Assembly: GCA_024639935.1 (NCBI GenBank) | Contig: JAHEFZ010000002.1 | Span: 185,484-249,483, forward strand | DNA length: 64,000 nt | Source: Microbacteriaceae bacterium | GTDB taxonomy: Bacteria > Actinomycetota > Actinomycetes > Actinomycetales > Microbacteriaceae | Direction of reading: 5' to 3' | Shown: positions 1-8,133 of the stretch, in pieces | Numbering within the stretch: position 1 is the stretch's first letter | Layout of the letters: each line of letters starts with the position of its first letter | Position numbers and translations under genes: made by a program | The notes under the pieces: generated by a model | What the model saw: the letters and a program-made list of their open reading frames with translations, nothing else | Database searches by the model: none | Told to the model about the DNA's origin: nothing

Positions 1-756
1 ATCACCGTCGAAGGCAAGCCCGATGTCCGCTTTGTGCTCGACAACCGCTTTCTGTAAGTCGACCAGGTTAGCGGGCTCGAGCGGGTTTGCTTCGTGGTTT
101 GGGAAGCTTCCGTCCAATTCGAAATACAGAGGGACAATTTCGATGGGCAATTCGGGTAACCCGGCCGCGGTTCCCAAAACTGCCGGGACCGTGAGTCCGC
201 CCATTCCGTTTCCCGCATCAACAACGACTTTCAATCGTCTCAGGTTTGATAGGTCGACGAGTGATCGAAGATAGGCCGAATATTCGGTAATGATGTCGCG
301 CGTTGCCGATGTGCCGGTTTCGGCCACGGCAGGAATACCCGAAACGAGATACTCGGTGGCACGATCGCGAATTGCGGCGAGGCCCGTATCAAGACTGATC
401 CCTTGCGCGCCAGCGCGCGAAAACTTGATGCCGTTATAGGCCGCAGGATTGTGCGACGCCGTGAACATTGCCGCCGGTGCGTTCAAAGACCCCGAGGCGA
501 AGTAGGATTCGTCGGTCGAGCAGAGTCCCAGATTTATGACATTCGCGCCACGTGCGGTTGCTCCTCGAACGAACGCTTCGGCAAAACCGGGTGACGAGTC
601 GCGCATGTCATGACCGACCACAACGTCGTGACCCGCCGCACCCACCTCATCAATGAATCCTGCAGCGAGGGCTTCAACGACGTCGTCGGTCAATTGAGAA
701 CCCACGAGTCCGCGGACGTCATATGTTTTGACAAAGCCGGTCAAATCGATCGTCAT
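1..756 (-). CDS. manB: Phosphomannomutase/phosphoglucomutase, N-terminal part (cut by window edge)
   Basis: Interconverts mannose-6-phosphate and mannose-1-phosphate on the way to GDP-mannose, in the cytoplasm. Only the first 252 residues are inside the window. The start ATG at 754-756 follows a GGAAGG-type ribosome site. Visible are YDVRG near residue 12, the phosphoserine loop TASHNP at 99-104 (Ser101 carries the phosphate), and DAGNGMGG. The window ends exactly in the metal loop, at FDGD. Sugar specificity of this superfamily cannot be fixed from sequence alone. The manB name rests on manA nearby (5682-6848), manC (38964-40079) and the matching order manB-whiB2-manA in mycobacteria. A second, longer phosphosugar mutase lies at 25800-27455 and belongs to a different subfamily. 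Confidence 0.9.
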   Translation of the reverse strand, partial: MTIDLTGFVKTYDVRGLVGSQLTDDVVEALAAGFIDEVGAAGHDVVVGHDMRDSSPGFAEAFVRGATARGANVINLGLCSTDESYFASGSLNAPAAMFTASHNPAAYNGIKFSRAGAQGISLDTGLAAIRDRATEYLVSGIPAVAETGTSATRDIITEYSAYLRSLVDLSNLRRLKVVVDAGNGMGGLTVPAVLGTAAGLPELPIEIVPLYFELDGSFPNHEANPLEPANLVDLQKAVVEHKADIGLAFDGD

Positions 757-819
757 TCGCTACCTTCCATCCGTCTGATTACGATACCGCACGGGGTTTC
801 GCCACGAGGCGGTCGCGAA

Positions 820-825
820 TAGGCT
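820..825 (+). promoter_or_regulatory. -10 box TAGGCT for leaderless gene
   Basis: TAGGCT lies 6 bases before the ATG at 832 and no ribosome site is present, so transcription probably begins at or next to the start codon. Confidence 0.6.
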
Positions 826-831
826 GAGTAC

Positions 832-1248
832 ATGGCTGGTGCCCGCACAACTCGAAATCGACATGGCCGTCACATTCGTTCCGATGTTCGAGGAATCGCG
901 GCCATCGGAACGGGCGGTCGAAACACCAGTTTCGCGGAAATCGCCAAGGATGTCGTCAATTATCTCTGCGACATGCAGCCGACACTAATGCACGACATTC
1001 AGGTTGAGATGACACTGCTTCCCAGCGCCGAACGCGCCGATGGAATCCCACGCCGGTGGACAGCACTGCGCAGTGAGCGTCGCGTGATTCTGTATCGGCT
1101 TCCGATCGAACGTGGTTCCAAACTTCATCGCGACGACGATTGGCACCGACGCAACAACATCGAAACCATCGTCATCGAGGCGATAGCCGACCTCATCGAG
1201 ATAGACCCCTACGAGTTGGCGCCGAACCGTTACTTTCCCCACGCTTAG
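832..1248 (+). CDS. Rv3259-like 'metallopeptidase family' small protein
   Basis: A 138-residue protein of the family usually named metallopeptidase family protein in actinobacteria (M. tuberculosis Rv3259, about the same length). The recognisable part is the C-terminal half: RRVILYRLPIERG near residues 82-95, then a helix ending in IEIDPYELAP, which matches the family pattern of an IVLYRxPIER block followed by a DP motif. There is no HExxH zinc motif, so peptidase activity is a label rather than something the sequence supports. The N-terminus is basic and probably disordered. It starts leaderless after TAGGCT. Its TAG stop overlaps the stop of the convergent DUF5719 gene by four bases. Its position between manB and the whiB operon matches the mycobacterial order. 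Confidence 0.75.
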   Translation: MAGARTTRNRHGRHIRSDVRGIAAIGTGGRNTSFAEIAKDVVNYLCDMQPTLMHDIQVEMTLLPSAERADGIPRRWTALRSERRVILYRLPIERGSKLHRDDDWHRRNNIETIVIEAIADLIEIDPYELAPNRYFPHA

Positions 1249-2606
1249 CCGTGAGTGACGACAACACTGGACGCATCGATGGGTGCTGTCAACCCACGTA
1301 GCGTCGCGATACCGTTTCGAGTCTGGACGAACACCGCGTTCGACACTGGCGCGTTCGATGTCAGCGTCACAACGCCCTGCCCAACGGGGATTATCAGTTT
1401 CCCGCGAGCAGGAATAATGACGTCCTCAGCCAAACCACCGTTGTTTACTATCGACACGGTGACCTCGGATGACCCTCCATTGGCGAGTCCCAGGGCGGCG
1501 TCGCCCGGAACGGTCACCGACACCGTTCCCGTTTGGTCGGGTGACGCGCTAGCCCACGCAAGGTCCGTGATTCCACTCGCCGGGTCATGAAAACCAACTC
1601 GGGCTCCTGCAACGATCGGCTGATCCGATTCAATCGTCACCGCCCAATCTCCGGCGCTCAATTCCGAAATGGGAAGGTCTAATGTGGACCCGGCTGGAAT
1701 CGACGCCGAGACGACTTGGGATTCCCCCTCGGCGTATGGGTCCAGGGTGATGGTTATTGTTGCGTCCGTTTCCCCGGGAACCAGCAATCGCAGTGCGGCA
1801 ACGATGTCGGCATACGAGGGGTCAGCGAGTAACTTGCCAATAGATTTCTCTGTCGGCACACGAAGAACGGGGAACGAAACCGATACGGTCGGCGTCGCGA
1901 CGGAGCCAATGCGATCCAACCCGCCAGGGACAAGTCCACGGACAACAGTGGTCTGAAGTGTCGCCCACACTGCCGCTCCGTTGCTCACCAGATGGATCAC
2001 CGGAGATCCTTCGTCGGGGGCGAATCCCGCGACGGAATAGGAGCGCTGGGATTGTGCTGGTACGACGATTCCGTGCGAACCGGGTGCGTCCACCTTCCCT
2101 GCCGAACCCCATATTTCCAAATCGATTCGCGCCTCGACGTCGCTGCCGTTAGAAATCGTGATGATGGTGTCGCGTCCCGTGGTCGTGCTGCCACCAATAA
2201 GCCATTGATCATTCAGAGGGTCCCCGCACTCAGTCGCAAGATACCCCGCGACCGCATCGGTGTCTAATGAGCCGAATTCGATTGCTGAAACGTCGAGTGA
2301 AACCCCCGAATTTGTTATGGCAGAACCGTTCGTTGCCGAATCCGCTGTGAGGTTCGTGGCCGTACCCCCACCGGACACAATCTGAGTCGTTGGGCTGATT
2401 CCCGAAATCGTCGCCGAGTCGCCGATATACCCGACAACGTCACCCGAGCATACGATGTTGCGAGTTACCGACTCCGGCGAAATCACCGTTGACAGGGGGG
2501 CAATACCCGTTGACAGGGGAGTCGGAATGAACGCAGCGACATAAGCAGACAAACCCAGCGCGGTGAGTCCGGCTGCACCAAAAGTAACTTTGCTAAGAAT
2601 GCTCAT
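1245..2606 (-). CDS. DUF5719 family membrane-anchored extracellular protein
   Basis: 453 residues with one N-terminal hydrophobic segment (about residues 8-28) and a long exported remainder rich in Ser, Thr, Val and Gly, with few charged residues and beta-type repeats. This fits DUF5719, an actinobacterial family of unknown function encoded next to a large family-2 glycosyltransferase. It is the last gene of whiB - glycosyltransferase - DUF5719. Its start ATG overlaps the end of the glycosyltransferase by 14 bases, and an AGGAGAGG ribosome site lies inside that gene. The coupling suggests the two proteins act together at the membrane, with this one as the outer partner. The exact function is unknown. 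Confidence 0.75.
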   Translation of the reverse strand: MSILSKVTFGAAGLTALGLSAYVAAFIPTPLSTGIAPLSTVISPESVTRNIVCSGDVVGYIGDSATISGISPTTQIVSGGGTATNLTADSATNGSAITNSGVSLDVSAIEFGSLDTDAVAGYLATECGDPLNDQWLIGGSTTTGRDTIITISNGSDVEARIDLEIWGSAGKVDAPGSHGIVVPAQSQRSYSVAGFAPDEGSPVIHLVSNGAAVWATLQTTVVRGLVPGGLDRIGSVATPTVSVSFPVLRVPTEKSIGKLLADPSYADIVAALRLLVPGETDATITITLDPYAEGESQVVSASIPAGSTLDLPISELSAGDWAVTIESDQPIVAGARVGFHDPASGITDLAWASASPDQTGTVSVTVPGDAALGLANGGSSEVTVSIVNNGGLAEDVIIPARGKLIIPVGQGVVTLTSNAPVSNAVFVQTRNGIATLRGLTAPIDASSVVVTHG

Positions 2607-5292
2607 CGTCGACCTCTCCTGCCGCGGGCATGAGGTCGTCGACTACAGGACGTCGGCGAGGGAGAGACGTGGGCATCGCGGCTATCAGCGCGACAAGTCC
2701 GACGAGTCCGAGAATCACGCGGTACGTGAGATCGGGGGAACGATTGACGGGCGTGGTTTCGACCATCTCGTTGACGCGCCAAAGAACACCGCGGTCCGTG
2801 ACCCCGACCTCCGTGAGTCCGGCGTGGGACGCGATCGCCGATACCTCCGGCGCCGTCGGGAGGGCCTCGAGCACGACAAATTTGATGCCCGCTTCCGATA
2901 CCGCGGCGGCAACGTCGAAATCGCTTTCGACAATCAAATTCGCCGCAAGGTCGGCCATGGCGCCCTCGTTTTCAGCGAGTGACTGTCGGGTAGCGGCTGC
3001 CGCGGTCCAGTCAACGAGTGTCACGCCAGCGTCGCGTTGTAGTTCCGCGCGGATTCCCTCGGCCGTCGGTGTCAAAATTAGCGTCGCGCCGCCCGGGTGC
3101 GCGGTCGATTCTGCTTGCACATAAGCCGGAAGTGTTCTGATGTCGGCCGGGGCAACGCGTGACAAACCGGTCGCGACCGCCGTGAGCGGAACAAGGCTCA
3201 CCGCGGCAATCAGTGCGACCGAGATCGGAGCGAGAAACCCCGCGGCGAAACGAATTGAACTGACGGTGATGGCCACACCGCTAAGAAGGACGAACCACAC
3301 CACGTCAAAGAGAGGCCCGGGGAACAACCCGACCGGCTCGCCATCGGCCGTCGCGAGCGTGAGCGGACCCAAACCCGCCCAGGTAAGCAGCGCGATTGCC
3401 GCTGGCAGTAACAGTGCGCCGACCCGAGGGTTATCCGCTACGACCACTGCAATTACCGTCAATACGAGACACACGGCGACCACGACAAAAGCGATGACAG
3501 TTGCAATCTCGGTGTCCAACCCGGGAAAGCTGGGCAATGTTGGCCAGAGTGTGAGCGACACGACACCATGCGGCGCCACCGTGGGAAACGGAAGACCGCG
3601 ATCCGCAAAGTACGCCACCGGGTTTGCCAGTGATTCACTCAATCGAGGCCACTCGAATGCAAGGGGAAGCGTCAGTGCAAGCAACGCGGATGGCACTCCG
3701 GTCAATGCGCGGAGGACGACGGCCACAACAATGACGGGCGCGAGGGCCGGAACGGATACCCACGCGAATGCAGCGAGAATTGATGCCCAACCGAGGGACA
3801 AAGCGGTGGAACCCGTGATTGCGCGGGCAAACAGTGGCAAGGCAATGTGTGCGAGAACCGCCGTGATGCGGCCTTCGGAAATTGCTCCGTGCAGCGTGGG
3901 GATGAGCGCCCAGCCGGCTCCAACGACAATTGCGACTCGCGAGTTCGTCGTGACGGACCCTGCCCCAATAAAACCTGCAATGAACGACAGTGGAATCGCA
4001 AAGGTAAAAAGAATGACAACGATGAGGTTGGGGTTCCACCACGTTATCGAACTCACTATTCCCATCAATGCGGCGAATCCATCAGGGCCGGCGTGGATTC
4101 CGCCCGCAACGTCGCTCCACGTCGCGCCAATCGCGTCCCACGACTCGCTGACGGTGGCGGGCATCGGGATCAACGCACCCCCCGACAGCGCTGTTGCACC
4201 AAGGAAACGACCCCCCAACACCAATCCGAGTGCTGCCGCAAATCCCGTGAACCAGATCGCGGGGGCGCCGAACTCGAGACGCGGGGTGAAATCGGCGGCC
4301 TCTCGTCGTGCGATTTCCTCGTCACGTTGAGTTGCCCGACGGTGTCGAAGATCGGCAGCGGAGACAAATAGACGTCCACCGCCCACCGGATTAGTCGAAA
4401 TCGCACGATAAGCGCGATGGGATTGAGCAATCGCATTGAGGCCGAGGACTCCAGCAACCGAACCTCGCCATTCAGCGAACGGGTTCACGCGCTTGCGCAA
4501 AAATCGCCCGACGCCTCTAACCAGTGAGCCAAAAGTCAGTCCGAGCGTCAGTAGCGGCCGAACGGCCGCAGGCCCATAGACCAACACGCGGTGTGCTCGC
4601 GCGCGCGCCTCTTCGCGTTCTGCCTGCGTTTCGGTCACATCACCCATGAAAGCTTCGTGTGACGTAACCGCGGTATCGATTACCGCGGCCGGCACAACCT
4701 CGACAAGCCAGCCCGCGCTTCGGGCCCGAAAACAAAAATCGAGCGCTCCGCCGAGCGCGGGAAGCGCTGGGTCAAAGCCCTTCAGCAACGTCCAGACCGA
4801 ACGGCGAACAAGCATGCCTGCCTCGCCGACGGCCAGGACATCAGTAGTTCGGTCGAACTGCGCCTGGTCAAGTTCTCGCTCCGCGATTTGAAGCGCAAAA
4901 CCTGAGCGCGTCATGGACTCGCCCATTTCACGAATTGTGACGGGAGATTTCGCGTCCATTTGCTTCGGGCCAACGATTCCGACCGAAGGAGAAGTGTCGA
5001 GAATCGATGCCAACGCGGCGAAAGCGCCCGGTCGGACGCTGGTGTCGTCGCGCAGGATCCAAATAGTTTCGCTAGATGAATCAGCGAGTGCGAGGTCTAC
5101 AGCGTGAGAAAGCGAGAGGGTGGGCGGTCCGATGATTTCCGTCTGACCGGTGAGTGCAACCGAAGTCTCAGTGAGGTTGACGACGGTAATCGTGCCGGGA
5201 ATCTTGTCTGCCGCTAGCGAGGCCAACGTTGCCGAGAGTCGTTCGGGGTGCCGCCGTGAAACCACGACAACCGCGAGTGAGTCGCGAATCAT
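2593..5292 (-). CDS. Large membrane glycosyltransferase, GT2 family
   Basis: 899 residues. The N-terminal 230 or so form a GT-A family-2 domain: the strand LAVVVVSRR at 6-14, and an acidic nucleotide-sugar motif RDDTSVRPG at 81-89. A hydrophobic region with many membrane segments follows (about residue 345 to past 700), then an extracytoplasmic stretch and a last membrane helix (ILGLVGLVALIAAMP). The build resembles actinobacterial polymer glycosyltransferases that use a lipid-linked donor outside and an N-terminal GT2 inside. The start ATG at 5290-5292 has GAGGAA eight bases upstream. It lies 19 bases behind whiB and is coupled to the DUF5719 gene. The sugar and acceptor are unknown; the mannose/rhamnose genes nearby suggest a wall glycopolymer. 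Confidence 0.85.
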   Translation of the reverse strand: MIRDSLAVVVVSRRHPERLSATLASLAADKIPGTITVVNLTETSVALTGQTEIIGPPTLSLSHAVDLALADSSSETIWILRDDTSVRPGAFAALASILDTSPSVGIVGPKQMDAKSPVTIREMGESMTRSGFALQIAERELDQAQFDRTTDVLAVGEAGMLVRRSVWTLLKGFDPALPALGGALDFCFRARSAGWLVEVVPAAVIDTAVTSHEAFMGDVTETQAEREEARARAHRVLVYGPAAVRPLLTLGLTFGSLVRGVGRFLRKRVNPFAEWRGSVAGVLGLNAIAQSHRAYRAISTNPVGGGRLFVSAADLRHRRATQRDEEIARREAADFTPRLEFGAPAIWFTGFAAALGLVLGGRFLGATALSGGALIPMPATVSESWDAIGATWSDVAGGIHAGPDGFAALMGIVSSITWWNPNLIVVILFTFAIPLSFIAGFIGAGSVTTNSRVAIVVGAGWALIPTLHGAISEGRITAVLAHIALPLFARAITGSTALSLGWASILAAFAWVSVPALAPVIVVAVVLRALTGVPSALLALTLPLAFEWPRLSESLANPVAYFADRGLPFPTVAPHGVVSLTLWPTLPSFPGLDTEIATVIAFVVVAVCLVLTVIAVVVADNPRVGALLLPAAIALLTWAGLGPLTLATADGEPVGLFPGPLFDVVWFVLLSGVAITVSSIRFAAGFLAPISVALIAAVSLVPLTAVATGLSRVAPADIRTLPAYVQAESTAHPGGATLILTPTAEGIRAELQRDAGVTLVDWTAAAATRQSLAENEGAMADLAANLIVESDFDVAAAVSEAGIKFVVLEALPTAPEVSAIASHAGLTEVGVTDRGVLWRVNEMVETTPVNRSPDLTYRVILGLVGLVALIAAMPTSLPRRRPVVDDLMPAAGEVDDEHS

Positions 5293-5311
5293 CGAACCGA
5301 TTCCTCAGTCC

Positions 5312-5623
5312 CTATGCGCGGCGACGGTATTTACGGCGTTCGCGCTCTGATAGGCCACCCCAGATACCAAACCGCTCGTCGTTTGCGAGAGCGTATTCGA
5401 GGCATTCGGTTTTCACAGTACATTCCGCACAAATTCTTTTTGCATCGCGGGTGGACCCCCCCTTCTCGGGGAAAAACGCTTCGGGGTCGGTCTGGGTGCA
5501 CAAGGCATCGGCTTGCCACGCGAGCGGGTTGTCGTCGCCGACTGCATTGTCAGTTCCGGCGACACCCAGTCGCAGGGGATCGATTGCCCAGTTCCCGGGG
5601 ACGTCATTGCGGTAGTCGGTCAT
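5312..5623 (-). CDS. whiB: WhiB-family iron-sulfur regulator, WhiB2/WhmD type
   Basis: 103 residues with the four iron-sulfur cysteines of the Wbl family at 42, 65, 68 and 74, followed by the GIWGG turn (86-90) and a basic tail ERERRKYRRR that contacts DNA. The strings TDPEAFFPEKGGSTRDAKR and ALANDERFGIWGGLSE match WhiB2/WhmD, which is needed for septation in mycobacteria. The start at 5621-5623 is chosen because TAGGAGG lies upstream; the frame is open further but only into the upstream region and manA. It has its own good sigma-A-type promoter at 5661-5689, inside the end of manA. It leads an operon with the membrane glycosyltransferase and DUF5719 genes, linking a division regulator with envelope synthesis. 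Confidence 0.95.
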   Translation of the reverse strand: MTDYRNDVPGNWAIDPLRLGVAGTDNAVGDDNPLAWQADALCTQTDPEAFFPEKGGSTRDAKRICAECTVKTECLEYALANDERFGIWGGLSERERRKYRRRA

Positions 5624-5660
5624 GACGAGTTTTCCTCCTAGTGGATGAGCGAGACACCTA

Positions 5661-5689
5661 ATTACACCGTTGTTATTCCGATTAGTCAA
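5661..5689 (-). promoter_or_regulatory. Promoter of whiB operon
   Basis: On the minus strand TTGACT (5689-5684), a 17-base spacer and TGTAAT (5666-5661) form the closest match to a sigma70 consensus in the window. It overlaps the manA stop codon. The predicted leader is about 30 bases and carries TAGGAGG. Confidence 0.8.
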
Positions 5690-6848
5690 GTTTTGTTTGC
5701 GACAGATTTCGTGTAGGCAAATGTGCGACATAAATTTTCCCGTTCCCCATGACCCGATGAAGAGTCTCACCCGCTTCGATGAAAGCGGAACATCCACGAG
5801 AAAGTTTGCAATCACTATCCGAATGAAGGACCACATCACCCGCGACGACGACGGCGATAGCCGGTCCCGCAATCGTGACTCGTACATCGTCATTCGCCGT
5901 GATTTCCGTGACGATGAAATCGTCGAGTCCGGCATCAAATGTGCGCACGCCATCCGACACGGTCGCCTCGAGCCGCGGTTCGTCCAGTTCGCGAAAATCG
6001 AGCACACTGAGAAGTTCGGGGACATCCACATGCTTTGAGGTGAGTCCGCCTCTAAGCACATTGTCGCTCGCTGCCATCACCTCAATTCCAAGCCCGTGCA
6101 GATAGGCGTGGATGTTCCCCGCCGGAAGGAATAGGGCTTCACCGGGACGAAGAGTGACACGATTGAGGAGTATCGAGAGGGCAATCCCCGGGTCACCCGG
6201 GAATTTGTCCGACAGCATCCGGGCAGTGACGAACGCCTCATCAACACCTGAATTGTGTGGCGCTCGGATTCCCGCCGACAACGCCTCGACGAGGCGATTC
6301 ACGCCATCACCGCGAGTCAAAATCCATTCGACCGCGATGGCGAGTCCTGCTTCAACTGCACGAGACAGTTCCGATGAACCGGGAACACCCTGCTGGACGA
6401 GCTCAGCAATAATCGAGGTCTGCTCCGACCTTGGCCGGAACCCACACAGTGCCGAGAAATCGGAAAGCGCCATGATCACCTCGGGTTTGTGATTGGCATC
6501 CCGATAGTTTCGAGTCGAAGAATCGAGGGCGAGTCCCGCGGCGTTCTCGTTGGCAAAACCACGTTCTGCCTGAACACGCGTGGGGTGTGCCTGGATGGAT
6601 AACGGTGATTCCGCCGCCAATACTTTGAGAAGAAATGGCAGCGGTCCGTGTCCGAAGCGTTCAGGGTGCGACTCTCCCCACGCGATGAGCGACTGTCCCG
6701 TCGACTTAACTCGAGCGGGGCACGCCGGGTGGTCGCCAAGCCAAAGTTCCGCTTCGGGCGCTCCCGACGGGACCGCTCCAATCAAGTCAGCAATCGCGGA
6801 CGTCGAACCCCACGCATAGTCTCGCGGAGTATTCACAATCTCTATCAC
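5682..6848 (-). CDS. manA: Mannose-6-phosphate isomerase, class I
   Basis: 388 residues. Converts fructose-6-phosphate to mannose-6-phosphate, feeding GDP-mannose synthesis through manB and manC. Zinc ligands of type I isomerases are visible: Gln86 and His88 in IQAHP, Glu123 in NHKPE, and His247 in GNIHAYLHG. Other family signatures are YRDANHKPE, ALCGFRP and ASDNVLRGGLT. The start is GTG at 6846-6848 with GGAGGTG just upstream. The gene diverges from the O-antigen-ligase-like gene at 6886, with only 37 bases between them and overlapping -10 boxes. The whiB promoter lies across its 3' end. Confidence 0.95.
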   Translation of the reverse strand: MIEIVNTPRDYAWGSTSAIADLIGAVPSGAPEAELWLGDHPACPARVKSTGQSLIAWGESHPERFGHGPLPFLLKVLAAESPLSIQAHPTRVQAERGFANENAAGLALDSSTRNYRDANHKPEVIMALSDFSALCGFRPRSEQTSIIAELVQQGVPGSSELSRAVEAGLAIAVEWILTRGDGVNRLVEALSAGIRAPHNSGVDEAFVTARMLSDKFPGDPGIALSILLNRVTLRPGEALFLPAGNIHAYLHGLGIEVMAASDNVLRGGLTSKHVDVPELLSVLDFRELDEPRLEATVSDGVRTFDAGLDDFIVTEITANDDVRVTIAGPAIAVVVAGDVVLHSDSDCKLSRGCSAFIEAGETLHRVMGNGKIYVAHLPTRNLSQTKLD

Positions 6849-6871
6849 TGCAACACCTCCACGTCGCTCAC

Positions 6872-6878
6872 TAGGCTA
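6872..6878. promoter_or_regulatory. Overlapping divergent -10 boxes (manA / ligase-like gene)
   Basis: The palindrome CTAGGCTAG holds TAGGCT on plus (6872-6877, eight bases before the GTG at 6886) and TAGCCT on minus (6878-6873, serving manA). Polymerase could probably open only one direction at a time. Confidence 0.55.
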
Positions 6879-6885
6879 GTGTCCC

Positions 6886-8133
6886 GTGGCTCAATTTATT
6901 GCGAAGAAACCAGTAATGGTTGCCATCCTTGTGCTTCTTTTCGCTGGAGATTTCGTTCGCAATGCTTTCACTGTCCCTGTTTGGGTCGCTCTCGTCCTCG
7001 TTGCGTCGATATGGTCTCTCGGGGTCATCATAAGGAACCGAGTTTCGTGGAGAGCCCTGCCGAAACCTTTACTCGCGCTTCTCGCGTGGTGGGCGATTAG
7101 CCCCACGTGGTCTCCTTACCCGCTAACTTCTCTCGTCATGGTGAGCACCGTTTTTCTCGGTGTCCTCTTGGGGCTCGCCATCACGAGTGCGGCAGCACTG
7201 GAGGAATTGGTTCGTCGGGCGGCGCTCAGTTTGCGACTCGTTCTTTCTGGTTCCATCGTGTTCGAAGTGATTGTGGCCGCGATCGGGCACCCTGTTTACC
7301 CGGTCGGCTTTGCGGAAACATCGGACACTCCCATAGAAATGGCTTGGAGTCGCGGGCTTTTCTTCTCGATGGGCCGAATTCAAGGTCTCGTGGGTAACGC
7401 GAACGTGCTCGGAATGCTCGGCCTCGTTCTACTCGTGATCGGGATCTGGCATGTGTTCTCGACACGACACTGGAATATTGTGTCGAGCCTTGATGTCGCG
7501 CTTGCCCTCCTCGTCGTGGCTCGAACCGTGTCGGCAACCGTCGCAGTCGCCCTCGTGACGCTTGCCGTCTTCGCAGGTCTCACCGGAATGGCGCGTCGGA
7601 AAGGCGTCTGGTGGCGCATCGGCTTGGGTAGTGCAGTCGGAGTGATTGGCAGCACCGTGGTCGCCGCGGCGGTGCAATGGCCGACGTTCGCGAGCCTTTT
7701 AGGAAAGTCTGCTGATCTCACCCACCGTGCAGATATTTGGGCCGCAGTCGTCGACCGCATAGCAGAACGACCAATTCTGGGATCCGGTTTCGTCGGATGG
7801 TGGCCGAGTTGGGATCCGTGGTTTGCGATTCATTCGGTTGATGGCCTGCCTATGTCACAGGCTCACAACGTGTGGCTCGATATCGTCATGCAAAGTGGAC
7901 TTGTCGGTGTGGCGTTGTTTACCATCACACTCATATTCGCGCTTCGGCATCTCTGGCGCGCGTTCGATGAATCCCCCGTGTCCGCTTCAGCCGTACCGTT
8001 TTTCGTCCTGTGCGCCCTCACTGTTCAGTCATTGACCGAGAGCAGGATTCTGCATGAGTGGGGTTTCGTCACCTTCATTGCCTGCGCAATCCTCGCGGAA
8101 CGAATTCGGGTTGGAACTATCGCGAAACTTTGA
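6886..8133 (+). CDS. O-antigen ligase / Wzy-like polymerase membrane protein
   Basis: 415 residues, mostly hydrophobic with about ten or more membrane segments. The C-terminal part has the Wzy_C/WaaL signature: THRADIWAAV followed by RPILGSGF, a long external loop, then AHNVWLDIVMQSGLVG with the key His in AHN. Such enzymes polymerise lipid-linked glycans or transfer them to an acceptor outside the membrane. In a Gram-positive it would act on a wall glycopolymer, not LPS. The GTG start is leaderless behind TAGGCT. It overlaps the convergent LGFP gene by 17 bases at the 3' end. Polymerase versus ligase cannot be told from sequence. Confidence 0.8.
   Translation: MAQFIAKKPVMVAILVLLFAGDFVRNAFTVPVWVALVLVASIWSLGVIIRNRVSWRALPKPLLALLAWWAISPTWSPYPLTSLVMVSTVFLGVLLGLAITSAAALEELVRRAALSLRLVLSGSIVFEVIVAAIGHPVYPVGFAETSDTPIEMAWSRGLFFSMGRIQGLVGNANVLGMLGLVLLVIGIWHVFSTRHWNIVSSLDVALALLVVARTVSATVAVALVTLAVFAGLTGMARRKGVWWRIGLGSAVGVIGSTVVAAAVQWPTFASLLGKSADLTHRADIWAAVVDRIAERPILGSGFVGWWPSWDPWFAIHSVDGLPMSQAHNVWLDIVMQSGLVGVALFTITLIFALRHLWRAFDESPVSASAVPFFVLCALTVQSLTESRILHEWGFVTFIACAILAERIRVGTIAKL

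Noticed and set aside
3140..4330. 396-codon open frame on the plus strand
   Set aside because: It is opposite the membrane glycosyltransferase; the translation is Thr/Ala/Asn-rich low-complexity without any family motif, as expected of a shadow frame in GC-rich DNA.
5624..6061. N-terminal extension of WhiB to 249 residues
   Set aside because: The extra sequence runs through the whiB promoter and the manA coding strand, and the family is about 100 residues with a good ribosome site at the shorter start.
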